Assembly: GCA_964491265.1 (NCBI GenBank)
Contig: CAZBFP010000002.1
Coordinates: forward strand, 124,001-188,000
Direction: 5' to 3'
DNA from: JBBAGC01 sp964491265
GTDB lineage: Bacteria; Spirochaetota; UBA4802; UBA5550
DNA: 64,000 nt
Shown: one piece after another, positions 41,392 through 49,619 of the stretch
Numbering within the stretch: position 1 is the stretch's first letter
How the letters are laid out: each line of letters opens with the position of its first letter
The notes under the pieces: generated by a model
What the model saw: the letters and a program-made list of their open reading frames with translations, nothing else
Databases searched by the model: none
What the model was told of the DNA's origin: nothing
Made by a program: the position numbers and the translations under genes

Positions 41392-42957
41392 TTATTCTGC
41401 AGCAGAGGCCTCCATCTGCTTTTTCAGATCTTCCGCAAGCTCACGCACATGCTTAGCGTGGAGAAAAAGTTTTTCCGCACCCTCTGAGTTGGACTGTGTA
41501 AGCTCATTAACATTGGCGATTGAACGTGAGATTTCTGTAACCGCTGTTTTCTGCTCCTCTGTTGCCATCTTCATCTCATCAGATCTGGCAATGGCCCCTT
41601 CAGCTTCTGCGTTTACCTGGGAATTAAGGTTCTGCTGCCGCTCCATCTGCCCTGAAACTTCATCTATCATAATATTTATTGAGCTCACACCTGAAATAAT
41701 TTTGCTGATAGTAGAGACTGTTTCTTTAACAGTGCTGCTCCCTCTGATTATCTCACTATTGTTGAGCCTTATGTGAGACTCAATCTCCTTAATGCTGGAA
41801 GATGTCTGGTCAGCAAGCTTTGATATTTCATCCGCAACAACAGCGAATCCCCGGCCCGCGTCACCTGCCCTGGCAGCCTCAATAGCTGCATTAAGCGAGA
41901 GCAGATTAATCCTGTCAGAAATGTCATTGATAATTCCTACGATATTTGTCATCTCATCGGAGCTTGTATTGATTTTCTGCATACTTTCATTCATTGACTG
42001 GAGAGATGTTTCCCCTTCCCTGGCATAGCCGGTAATATCTTTTGTAGTACCAAGGGTTTTCTTGATTGTTGTTCCCATCTCCAAGATGGTATCTGAAAGA
42101 ACCTTTATTCTTTCCAGAAGGCCCTTCATCCGTTCATACTGCTCCTTTGACCCTGCAGCTACATTGTCAACACCTGCGGATACTTCTTCAATTGTAGCCA
42201 TTATCTCCTCAGCAGATGCTGCCTGACTCTGTGTGTTCTCGGAAAAAGATAGCGCTGTGGTTGAGAGATCTTCAGATGATGAAGCGAGATTTGATGATGC
42301 TTCATTTAATGATTTTAAAAGATTTTCTATCTGCTTCAGGCTCTCTTCGCTTTTATCCGTTTCAGCCTCAGAGCGCTCTATTGCCTGGTTAACAATACTC
42401 ACCAGTGAGAGTCCTGCAACAAGTACAAATATGAGGCCGAAGCTGCTGTCAATAACCCCCACTGTGGCAGCCTTAAGGCTGATGTGGTCTAGTATATCTT
42501 TGACAAGTATAAAGAATGATATGTCTGCAATGAGAAATACGGCTGTAATAAAAAGTACAAACGAACGCTTGCAGAAGAGCATAGCCTGAACCTGTATGGC
42601 CATCATAAAATAAATAAAAGTTGTATAGCCTGCATATGCATCGCGGTTAACTTTGACCATGAGACCTGCTGTAACAGCAAGTGCAAGAAGGCCGATAATA
42701 AAATTAGCAGCACCGTTAAAGTATCCCGCCTTAAGTATAAAAAGTGTTATAATGCTTATAATAAACACAGCAACTATAACAATCCCTGCCTGGAAAAGAA
42801 TCGCCCGGTTAAAAAAAAGAAAAACCAGAAAAATCAGAGTCATAAGTGATGCCACAATAAGGCAGAAGTATAAAAGAGCCTGGGCTTTTTTCTGTATCAG
42901 GAATGTTTCATTATGGAATCTGCTGAGGAATGTTTTTTCCAGTAATCTTTTTATCAT
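41392..42957 (-). CDS. Methyl-accepting chemotaxis-like protein with membrane-embedded N-terminus
   Basis: The 521-residue protein starts with about six tightly spaced hydrophobic helices (residues 25-200) and no large periplasmic domain. A coiled-coil MCP signalling domain follows, with the hairpin tip FAVVADEISKLADQTSSSIK. There is no HAMP domain. It probably senses membrane or internal state and talks to CheA/CheW, or acts outside chemotaxis. No che gene is nearby. The stop lies 12 bp from the convergent AlkD stop. Confidence 0.88.
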   Translation of the reverse strand: MIKRLLEKTFLSRFHNETFLIQKKAQALLYFCLIVASLMTLIFLVFLFFNRAILFQAGIVIVAVFIISIITLFILKAGYFNGAANFIIGLLALAVTAGLMVKVNRDAYAGYTTFIYFMMAIQVQAMLFCKRSFVLFITAVFLIADISFFILVKDILDHISLKAATVGVIDSSFGLIFVLVAGLSLVSIVNQAIERSEAETDKSEESLKQIENLLKSLNEASSNLASSSEDLSTTALSFSENTQSQAASAEEIMATIEEVSAGVDNVAAGSKEQYERMKGLLERIKVLSDTILEMGTTIKKTLGTTKDITGYAREGETSLQSMNESMQKINTSSDEMTNIVGIINDISDRINLLSLNAAIEAARAGDAGRGFAVVADEISKLADQTSSSIKEIESHIRLNNSEIIRGSSTVKETVSTISKIISGVSSINIMIDEVSGQMERQQNLNSQVNAEAEGAIARSDEMKMATEEQKTAVTEISRSIANVNELTQSNSEGAEKLFLHAKHVRELAEDLKKQMEASAAE

Positions 42958-43238
42958 AAATCTTCTCCATCAGGATTGAGACAATTCCGGTTTAGTAAAA
43001 AAATATTATCTGATAAGTGGTAATCTATCCGACTGTACACTGACAGCAGAGCTTTGTCATTAATAAAATTAAAGAAGCATAAAATTTTTTATAATTTTCT
43101 CTGTCCGTATATTTTAAATTATAAAAAATTATACTTGTGCTTCATTTTGTCTGTAAAATTATTATTGTTAATAAGAATTTAATGGTGCGGCTTAATAAGG
43201 GGTGCTAAAGCGTTTCTAGTATTTTTAAAAACTTTGTT

Positions 43239-43442
43239 TTAACTGGAGGATGCTTCAATTTTCTTAACTCTCCCCACTTCACCCGAGATAAGCTCCACCT
43301 TTATTCCGTGGGGGTGATTTGCCGATTTTGTCAGTAATCTCTTTACTATCCCTTCTGTAAGTTTTCCTGTGCGCTGATCTTTTTTAAGCACCACTGATAC
43401 TTCCATCCCCGGTTTAATATTATCTCTTTTTGTGCCGTCCAT
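43239..43442 (-). CDS. YwbE family protein (DUF2196)
   Basis: The 67-residue basic protein reads DNIKPGMEVSVVLKKDQRTG and KSANHPHGIKVELISGEVGR, the full YwbE signature. The family is small, conserved and uncharacterised; its SH3-like pattern (GMEVSVVLKKDQRTGKLTEG) suggests RNA or protein binding. It starts 10 bp after the DUF188 gene, so the pair is an operon. The 280 bp beyond its stop contain only AT-rich sequence with an imperfect inverted repeat near 43082-43130. Confidence 0.85.
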   Translation of the reverse strand: MDGTKRDNIKPGMEVSVVLKKDQRTGKLTEGIVKRLLTKSANHPHGIKVELISGEVGRVKKIEASSS

Positions 43443-43452
43443 GATATCCCTT

Positions 43453-43902
43453 CTATTTTTTTATTTTACTAATAAATCTGTCCAGCTGGTTGGCAAAGGC
43501 TTGCGTGTCCCTGGGGGTAAAGGGGGGTGGGCCCCCTGTGTCAACACCGCAGTTTCTCAGCTCCTCCTTCAGGTTCCGCATTGTGAGTTTTTCACTGATG
43601 TTGTCTTTCGAAATTAAATTCCCCCTTGGATCAATAACTACTGCACCTTTCTCTATTGCCCGATCCGCAAGGGGAATATCTGCTGTTATTATCAGGTCAC
43701 CAGGCTCTGCCAGTGCTGCTATTTTATCATCAGCTTCATCCGGGCCTGCCGGAACAACAATCCCGGAAATAAATGAGGATTTGGGGAATTTCAGCGGGAT
43801 ATTGGCAACAAGGATAAGGGGGATCTTCGCTCTTTCCGCTGCACGAAAGAGTATCTCCCGGATAGAAACAGGTATTGCGTCAGCATCTGCCAGTATCTGC
43901 AT
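43453..43902 (-). CDS. YaiI/YqxD family protein (DUF188, UPF0178)
   Basis: The 149-residue PIN-like nuclease-fold protein reads MQILADADAIPVSIREILFR, DEADDKIAALAEPGDLIITA, PLADRAIEKGAVVIDPRG and GGPPPFTPRDTQAFANQLD, all conserved in the family. The acidic residues (DADA, DEADD, TADIPLAD) match a metal-dependent nuclease site, but no substrate is known. ATG at 43902 is preferred over an in-frame upstream Met because it gives the family N-terminus. It is in an operon with ywbE. Confidence 0.9.
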   Translation of the reverse strand: MQILADADAIPVSIREILFRAAERAKIPLILVANIPLKFPKSSFISGIVVPAGPDEADDKIAALAEPGDLIITADIPLADRAIEKGAVVIDPRGNLISKDNISEKLTMRNLKEELRNCGVDTGGPPPFTPRDTQAFANQLDRFISKIKK

Positions 43903-44023
43903 AAAGCGGCATCCATAAAAAATTTTTATCTGCATTATTTCTATGATTATAAAATAAGTTCAGATTTAAGTCAGTAAATGTTATGAATTGTTTTGTCAAG
44001 CAAGAGGAGAAATATCTGAATAT

Positions 44024-44054
44024 CCTTCAAGTCCCCTGAAAATGGACTTGAAGG
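44024..44054. repeat. Hairpin with 11-bp perfect arms
   Basis: CCTTCAAGTCC and GGACTTGAAGG surround a 9-nt loop, in the gap upstream of the DUF188 gene and next to the GTCATTCC repeat at 44080. It has no T-run on the minus strand, so a terminator role is doubtful. Confidence 0.5.
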
Positions 44055-44079
44055 GGTAGCTGTATAATTTTTTGGGTGT

Positions 44080-44166
44080 TGTCATTCCCGCGTAGGCGGG
44101 AATCTCATAACTTCTGATTTTAACAGGAGATTCCCGCACTACGTTGTCACTTCGGCTGGAATGACA
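44080..44166 (+). repeat. Dispersed GTCATTCC palindromic repeat, copy 2 (87 bp)
   Basis: TGTCATTCC at 44080-44088 and GGAATGACA at 44158-44166 bound two sub-palindromes (a CCCGC-GCGGG hairpin at the left, CACTTCGG-type sequence at the right). Left and right ends match the two ends of the GIY-YIG element at 63223-63608, and the copy at 4572-4714 in inverted order. It carries no ORF. Confidence 0.85.
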
Positions 44167-44214
44167 GGCTTTCTTTAAAAAATTTTACTGTTATTCTCGA
44201 AGGGCGTTATGTAA

Positions 44215-45621
44215 TTATAGAATTTTATTTGACCTGGTCCAGATTTTATTCTCCTGGGCCTGCTTGATCAGTTCCTCTCTGAAATCGGGGTGTGCTATTG
44301 AAATAAGCTTCTCCGCTCTCATCCATAGTGGAGATAATTTAAGATTAACACATCCGAATTCTGTAGCTACAAACTGTACTGACTGTCTCGGTACTGTTAC
44401 AGCTGTACCCGGTTTAAATGAGGGCACTACCCTGGAAATCATTTTCCCGTCAGGGAGAGTGTAGGTGGAGGGAATGCATATAAAGCTTTTCCCCCCTTTT
44501 GACCAGAAAGACCCCAGAACAAAATCGAGCATTCCGCCGTTACCCGATATCTGCTGGAACCCGTTACTCTCTGCATTAACCTGCCCCATGATGTCTATTT
44601 CAATAGCAGAATTTATTGAAGTGAAATCGTTTATAGATTTAATAACATCAAAATTATTCACATAACCTACATTATATGAAGCAAGAGAGGGGTTATTGTG
44701 TATCCAGTCATAGAATTTTTTGCTCCCCAGGGCAAAGGTGTAAACAGTTTTCCATCTGTCTATATCCTTTTTCGAATTATTAAGCTTTCCGGAAAGTTCC
44801 ATTTCCATGAAAGCGTCAACAAGCATCTCTGTATGTCCGCTGAGGTTTTTTAAATCACTCTCTGCAATCATGTGCCCCAGTGTATTTGGCATACCGCCAA
44901 TACCAAGCTGGATGCAGCACCCGTCATGGAGGTATTTAAATACATGCTCAGCAATTCTTTTCTCCACATCTGTTGCTTCTATATTGGGGAGTTCGAACAT
45001 GGGTTCATTCTCACCCTCTACTATATAATCAACCTGGGAAACATGAATAGACTCTCTTGCCCCGCCCAGGGCTACAGGTATATTCTGATTTACCTCTACT
45101 ATCACTTTGTGAGCTTTGCACCATCCATGCATACATGCGTTGTTTATGCCGAAGTTGAAGTAGCCGTTTGAATCCATGGGGGCCGTGCGCATAATATGAA
45201 CATCCTGAAGCCTTATCCCTGTTTTATCAGGGTCGTATTCATAGAGATCTCCCTTAAGGTGTTCTGTCTGCCAGTCGGTTTCTCCAAAGTGAAGCGGCGC
45301 ATATGAAACCCTGTCCGGGTACTGCATCTTCATTAAGCGTGTGAGGAGTGAAAAATGGAAATCGTTGTATGTAAAAGCTTTCCCTTCCGGGTCATTGGTG
45401 AGAACAGCCGGAACCGGCGGTATTGTAACTGCGCCGTATACATGAACATCCTTCAGTTCATCTTTTCTGTTCGACAGGGCAGTATCGCATGCTACCGGTT
45501 TCCCGTTAAAAAAACCGTAGGTAATCCAGTCCCCTGATTTAACGCATTTAAGAGCTTCTTCCGCAGTGCAGAGTTTTTCCCTGTACTGCTGCATTACATC
45601 CTTTCTGATCTGGTAATTCAT
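44215..45621 (-). CDS. Acetyl-CoA hydrolase/CoA-transferase family protein
   Basis: A 468-residue two-domain CoA-transferase of the acetyl-CoA hydrolase / 4-hydroxybutyrate or butyryl-CoA:acetate type. Motifs are GDWITYGFFNGKPVACDTAL, CCIQLGIGGMPNTLGHMIAE, the active-site Glu region SGHTEMLVDAFMEMELSG, and SGNGGMLDFVLGSFWSKGGK. It moves CoA between short-chain acids, as in fermentation or fatty-acid use. The frame extends to 45666, but ATG at 45621 follows GGGGGATTTT and gives the family start. The TetR gene just upstream (109 bp, same strand) is the probable regulator. Confidence 0.88.
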   Translation of the reverse strand: MNYQIRKDVMQQYREKLCTAEEALKCVKSGDWITYGFFNGKPVACDTALSNRKDELKDVHVYGAVTIPPVPAVLTNDPEGKAFTYNDFHFSLLTRLMKMQYPDRVSYAPLHFGETDWQTEHLKGDLYEYDPDKTGIRLQDVHIMRTAPMDSNGYFNFGINNACMHGWCKAHKVIVEVNQNIPVALGGARESIHVSQVDYIVEGENEPMFELPNIEATDVEKRIAEHVFKYLHDGCCIQLGIGGMPNTLGHMIAESDLKNLSGHTEMLVDAFMEMELSGKLNNSKKDIDRWKTVYTFALGSKKFYDWIHNNPSLASYNVGYVNNFDVIKSINDFTSINSAIEIDIMGQVNAESNGFQQISGNGGMLDFVLGSFWSKGGKSFICIPSTYTLPDGKMISRVVPSFKPGTAVTVPRQSVQFVATEFGCVNLKLSPLWMRAEKLISIAHPDFREELIKQAQENKIWTRSNKIL

Positions 45622-45729
45622 AAAATCCCCCTTCCTCTTTATGTTTATTTGTGAGGAGATGACCATGTATCTGCGGAATTATTCCCCTTTGCAGGGCTAA
45701 AATTCCATGTGCGGTCTCATCTATCCTCT

Positions 45730-46386
45730 TTATTTTAAAACAAGGGCTTTCGTAAAAAGGTTTTCAGCATATTTAAGAACCGGCTTCAGATCTTTGCTGA
45801 TCCCCTCTTTCCCCCATTTATTCTGTTCAACCTGGACTATGCCGCAGAAGGAGCCCCAGACAAAATTTGTTGTGTGCTTTATCTCATTGTCTGCAAAAAA
45901 CCCTTTATCAACTGCAAGTTTTACAATCCGGTTACCTTCTCCGAAACATTTTTTACCCCATCCTTTTATGATCGATGCCGCCTCACTGCTTATTTTCTGA
46001 ACAATCCCTACCTGCAGAAAAATGCTGAAAAGTCTGAAAAGATCCGGATCTTTTTCAAATGTGTCGTAGTAGACATTGAAAATATCGGCTACTATTTCGC
46101 TCCCCGATTTATATTCATTATTCTCAAGAGCCGTACGGATAGACTCAAGTTTTTCTGAAAGGGATGTTATAATAGGTTCAATCATCTGGATAAAGAGCTC
46201 ATCCTTTGTTTTGAAATACTGGTATATTGTGGGTTTGGTAATGCCTGCTTCACAGGCAATGTCGTCCATTGTTGCGCCGGTAAAATTTTTATTAAGAATT
46301 ACTCTTCTGGCAGCATCGAGGATCTCTTCGATTCTGCGTTCCTTTTCCCTTTTGAGACGCATTTCTACAGATGGATTTCTGGCCAT
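45730..46386 (-). CDS. TetR/AcrR family transcriptional regulator
   Basis: The 218-residue protein has an N-terminal TetR HTH: IEEILDAARRVILNKNFTGA, then IACEAGITKPTIYQYFKTKD. The C-terminal domain is of the kind found in fatty-acid and CoA-metabolism regulators, but the ligand cannot be read. It lies upstream of the CoA-transferase gene on the same strand. A palindrome at 46471-46489, 85 bp upstream of its start, is the likely operator. Confidence 0.9.
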   Translation of the reverse strand: MARNPSVEMRLKREKERRIEEILDAARRVILNKNFTGATMDDIACEAGITKPTIYQYFKTKDELFIQMIEPIITSLSEKLESIRTALENNEYKSGSEIVADIFNVYYDTFEKDPDLFRLFSIFLQVGIVQKISSEAASIIKGWGKKCFGEGNRIVKLAVDKGFFADNEIKHTTNFVWGSFCGIVQVEQNKWGKEGISKDLKPVLKYAENLFTKALVLK

Positions 46387-46470
46387 TCCCTTTTTTTTAT
46401 CCTTTTAGATTGCATGTATTTAATATTTATCGCTGTTTATACAGTATACGGGCAGGGGAGTCAACTATTT

Positions 46471-46489
46471 ATTTAACTATAAGTTAAAT
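46471..46489. promoter_or_regulatory. Palindrome, likely TetR operator
   Basis: ATTTAACT-ATA-AGTTAAAT has perfect 8-bp arms. It lies just upstream of the TetR gene in an AT-rich promoter-like stretch. Confidence 0.55.
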
Positions 46490-46531
46490 TATTATACTTT
46501 AAGTTTAAAAAATGTCAGTGCTCGGTGTATT

Positions 46532-46632
46532 GGCCCCCTAAATCTACCCGGGAGTACTTCTTCGCTTTGCTCAGGGCGCCCCGGAGTGGGACTTTGAGAT
46601 GCGGGTAATGGTTAGCTATCTTTTAGGTGGAC
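46532..46632. repeat. Possible small palindromic repeat unit
   Basis: GGCCCCCTAAA at 46532 and TTTTAGGTGG at 46621 form imperfect terminal inverted repeats around GC-rich sequence with internal short palindromes. It has no ORF and is unlike the AT-rich surroundings. No second copy is seen in the window. Confidence 0.3.
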
Positions 46633-46648
46633 GTAGGGGAATACATAA

Positions 46649-48397
46649 TCAATTCTTCAGGCTGTACCTGCCTGAATAGAGCCCCTGGAAAAAACTCAGG
46701 GCATTTGTTCCCAGCACTCTGCTGTCGTAACCCCCCTCCTGGACAACAAGAGTCCTTTTCTTAAGTGATCCTGCAATAAATCCGTTGTTGAAAAAATCAT
46801 CTTTAAGGAGACTCCATTTCCCTGACGGGTCCCCTTTTGCAGTATCAAGCCCAAGGGCAATTATCAGAAATTCCGGCTTAAATTTTTCAATTTGTTTTAC
46901 AGCTTTATTCAAAACCCGGCAGTAATTTTTTCCCTCTACCTGCTGCTGCAGCGGGAAATTGATGTTAAAGCCGTATCCACTATCCTCCCCTTTTTCAGAT
47001 TTAAATCCGCTGAAATAGGGGTATTCAAAATCAGGATCAGCATGAATCGAAATAGTAAGTACATCATCCCTGTTGTAGAAAATGTCCTGCTGCCCATTGC
47101 CATGATGATAGTCAAGATCAAGGATTGCTACTTTCCCCCAGGTACTCAGGTAGTTGGCCGCAATTGCTGCGGAATTTAAATAGCAGAATCCTCCAAAACA
47201 GCTTCTCTCTGCATGATGACCTGGAGGTCGCACCAGGGCGTAAACAAGCTGCGCATCTGACAACAGTAGATCTGCTCCTGTGAGGGCGCAGTTAACAGCG
47301 CTTCTTGCTGCAAGGTAGGAATTTTTATTTACCGGGCTGTATATATCTATGCAGTAATAGCCTGCCCTGGAAAGAAGTCTTTTAGGGGGTTTTGCCTTTC
47401 TCCTTATGGGGAAGGTGTCAGGGTAGACCGACACCCCGGGTGGTACTGATGCTGAGGCTTTTTTAAAATACTCAACAAATGCTTTTTCATGAACAGCTGT
47501 TATGTGGCGCTCCGGGTATTTCTTTATTTTATGCTTTAAAAAAAGATCACTCCTGTCAATTTTTTTTAAAATAGATTTTATCCGAACAGGGCTTTCCACA
47601 TACCCTTTTTCATGTATATGATGAATTTCATGACCCTGATTATAAAGAAGGAGAATCTTTCTGTCATCAGGTACAACGGGCATTTCCCTTTTAACATCAG
47701 CTTTTCTGTATTTATAATCTCTTATAATCAGGGGATCCTCTTTTAGTGAGGATAAAACCTTTGTTATATTTTTATTCTCATGAGAGACAATATGCTTTCT
47801 CTCAATAATGGAGCGGATTATCTTTTTCCCCTGTTTCAAAGGAATCGGTCTTTCTTCATTCAGGCTGTCGTATACCAGGAAATAGGGGTTGCCGTATATC
47901 TTTTCTGTATGATTCGCGTATTCCTTACTGATAAGCGGTCTTGCCCCAAAGCCTTCATAAAATTTAAGCCTCCCCCTGTTCCGCTTAAGAAAGGAGGTAT
48001 CTGTGAAGCTCTCAGGTGAATCGGATAGACACTCCACAAAAAGACCGGAGGAGTTAAGATGTATAGCCTCATCCCTCACCCTTTTGTATATAGCGCCTCC
48101 AACCCCGCCGAATGATTTCCCCGGATTGCTGGCAAGGAGATCAAGAAAGCTGTACTTTAAATCCAGGGCAAATGACATCTGGGCAAATCCCAGTATCTCA
48201 CCTCTGTTATTTTCAGCAATGAAAAAGTAGTAGCGCATTCTGTTTATTACCGGATTGGCAAAGAGTTCCTTTGTTTTTTGCAGGCTTTCAGGTGTCATGT
48301 CAGGTATAAGCTGCTTTGTGAGAGAAAGTATACGTTCAATTGCTCTCCGGTTAACCGGGAGAAAGTCATCATGTACACTTCTTATTTTGAATGACAT
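46649..48397 (-). CDS. GNAT acetyltransferase / histone-deacetylase-like fusion protein
   Basis: A 582-residue two-domain protein. Residues 1 to about 185 look like a GNAT N-acetyltransferase (YFFIAENNRGEILGFAQMSF; GVGGAIYKRVRDEA for acetyl-CoA; LKFYEGFGARPL). Residues about 250-580 are a class II-like HDAC/acetylpolyamine amidohydrolase domain with the full site: RPPGHHAE (His dyad), DLDYHHGNGQQDIFY (zinc Asp and His), GLDTAKGDP (zinc Asp) and EGGYD (catalytic Tyr). One chain would thus both add and remove acetyl groups, on protein lysine or a polyamine. No signal peptide, so cytosolic. It is a single gene; upstream is a broken oxidoreductase. Confidence 0.88.
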   Translation of the reverse strand: MSFKIRSVHDDFLPVNRRAIERILSLTKQLIPDMTPESLQKTKELFANPVINRMRYYFFIAENNRGEILGFAQMSFALDLKYSFLDLLASNPGKSFGGVGGAIYKRVRDEAIHLNSSGLFVECLSDSPESFTDTSFLKRNRGRLKFYEGFGARPLISKEYANHTEKIYGNPYFLVYDSLNEERPIPLKQGKKIIRSIIERKHIVSHENKNITKVLSSLKEDPLIIRDYKYRKADVKREMPVVPDDRKILLLYNQGHEIHHIHEKGYVESPVRIKSILKKIDRSDLFLKHKIKKYPERHITAVHEKAFVEYFKKASASVPPGVSVYPDTFPIRRKAKPPKRLLSRAGYYCIDIYSPVNKNSYLAARSAVNCALTGADLLLSDAQLVYALVRPPGHHAERSCFGGFCYLNSAAIAANYLSTWGKVAILDLDYHHGNGQQDIFYNRDDVLTISIHADPDFEYPYFSGFKSEKGEDSGYGFNINFPLQQQVEGKNYCRVLNKAVKQIEKFKPEFLIIALGLDTAKGDPSGKWSLLKDDFFNNGFIAGSLKKRTLVVQEGGYDSRVLGTNALSFFQGLYSGRYSLKN

Positions 48398-48465
48398 ATG
48401 GTCTCCTTAATAGCCGGGGCCTCGGGGGCAGTATATCTATAAATCAGGGAGTAATGATTTCAATC

Positions 48466-48717
48466 TCATATCCCGTATTTTTCTTTAATAAAGGACTCTA
48501 TAGCCTGTGCGCTTCTTTTTGAAAAACTTACTGCCTCAACTACAGTCTTTGCTCCGGTTACAACATCACCTGATGCAAAAACACCCTCTCTGGTAGTCCG
48601 GCCAGTATCATCTGTCACAACCAGACCAAACCTGTCAATTTCAATTCCGCCGGTTGTTGAAACAATATTTCCTGTATATCGGTAAATCTTCGGTTTCCAG
48701 TGATTAAATGCTTTCAT
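48466..48717 (-). pseudogene. C-terminal remnant of a GltD-like FAD/NAD oxidoreductase
   Basis: The 83 codons contain GIEIDRFGLVVTDDTGRTTR and EGVFASGDVVTGAKTVVEAV, the FAD-binding C-terminal motif of glutamate-synthase small subunit / sulfide dehydrogenase-type proteins. All of the roughly 380 upstream residues (FAD and NAD Rossmann motifs, FeS domain) are missing; the sequence upstream of 48717 has no related frame, and a divergent gene starts 50 bp away. It is a remnant after deletion. Confidence 0.75.
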
Positions 48718-48766
48718 TTTATACCGGTTTTTTTAATCTCTTACCTTAGAGGAAACCGGAGGTATT

Positions 48767-49564
48767 ATGCTTATTGTAGTAAAAATTGTAATCTCCATAT
48801 CAGTGGTGCTGATTCTTGCAGAAATCGCAAAAAGAGTAAATCCTGCTTTAAGCGGAATTGTTTCCGGTCTCCCCCTCGGTACGGGCCTGTCTGTATATTT
48901 TATAGCATTGCAGGAGGGGATCCCTTTTATGACAGGGGGAATACCATGGGGGGTAGCGGGCCTTGCGTCATCTGTCTCTTTCTGCCTTACCTATTTTATA
49001 ATAGGGAAGCTTACAGCAGGTAAAGGGAAGTTTTACTGCATTGTATCAGCGTCAGCTTTCTCAGTCGCTGTTTTTGCTTTTACAGGGTACTGCATTCAGC
49101 TTTACACCTTCACTCTTATGACCTCTATAATTTTCTTTGCTCTGGTTTTTTTTATTAACCTGTATATTGTTTACAGGATCAGGATTATCCCCGAAAAAGT
49201 TTCTGTAAAAAAAGGGGGTCCATTCAGAGACCTGATCAGGGGAATAATTGTGGCCCTGATAATATTAATCATAACCGGCCTCCCCGGAATACTCGGCGGC
49301 AGGTGGGCAGGGATTCTCAGCTCATTCCCTTCAACTCTTTTCCCTCTCATACTGATTCTTCACTACGAGTATGATGACAGCCTCTACCCGTCAGTGATAA
49401 AAGGCTTTTCATTGGGAATAACCACTCTTGCTGTTTTCTATTCAGGGTGTTTTTATATTCTCCCCCTATTCGGTTTAAACACCGGGATGGTGATTGTGTA
49501 TTTGATCTCTATTATTTACCTGAGCACGCTGAATATAATAAAGGACAGGATTGAAAAAGTCTGA
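48767..49564 (+). CDS. Polytopic membrane protein of unknown function
   Basis: The 265-residue protein has about eight hydrophobic helices. Two halves look related: NPALSGIVSGLPLGTGLSVY in the first and GGRWAGILSSFPSTLFPLIL in the second are at matching places, as in inverted- or tandem-repeat transporters. I do not recognise a named family; small permeases of DUF3147 type are a possibility. Start ATG follows GGAGG at 5-7 bp. A GC-rich hairpin lies at its 3' end. Confidence 0.7.
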   Translation: MLIVVKIVISISVVLILAEIAKRVNPALSGIVSGLPLGTGLSVYFIALQEGIPFMTGGIPWGVAGLASSVSFCLTYFIIGKLTAGKGKFYCIVSASAFSVAVFAFTGYCIQLYTFTLMTSIIFFALVFFINLYIVYRIRIIPEKVSVKKGGPFRDLIRGIIVALIILIITGLPGILGGRWAGILSSFPSTLFPLILILHYEYDDSLYPSVIKGFSLGITTLAVFYSGCFYILPLFGLNTGMVIVYLISIIYLSTLNIIKDRIEKV

Positions 49565-49586
49565 TCACCCGGTTTTACCCGGGTGA
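49565..49586. terminator. Hairpin after the membrane protein gene
   Basis: TCACCCGG and CCGGGTGA form an 8-bp stem with a 6-nt loop directly after the stop codon. The T-run is weak. It lies between convergent genes, so it may serve both. Confidence 0.5.
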
Positions 49587-49619
49587 ATAATGTGATTTAA
49601 TAGAGAGCTAAGGTATTTT

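Noticed and set aside
41489..42589. Several open frames antisense to the chemoreceptor-like gene
   Set aside because: Coiled-coil MCP genes regularly produce Ser/Ile-rich antisense frames; none has a recognisable domain.
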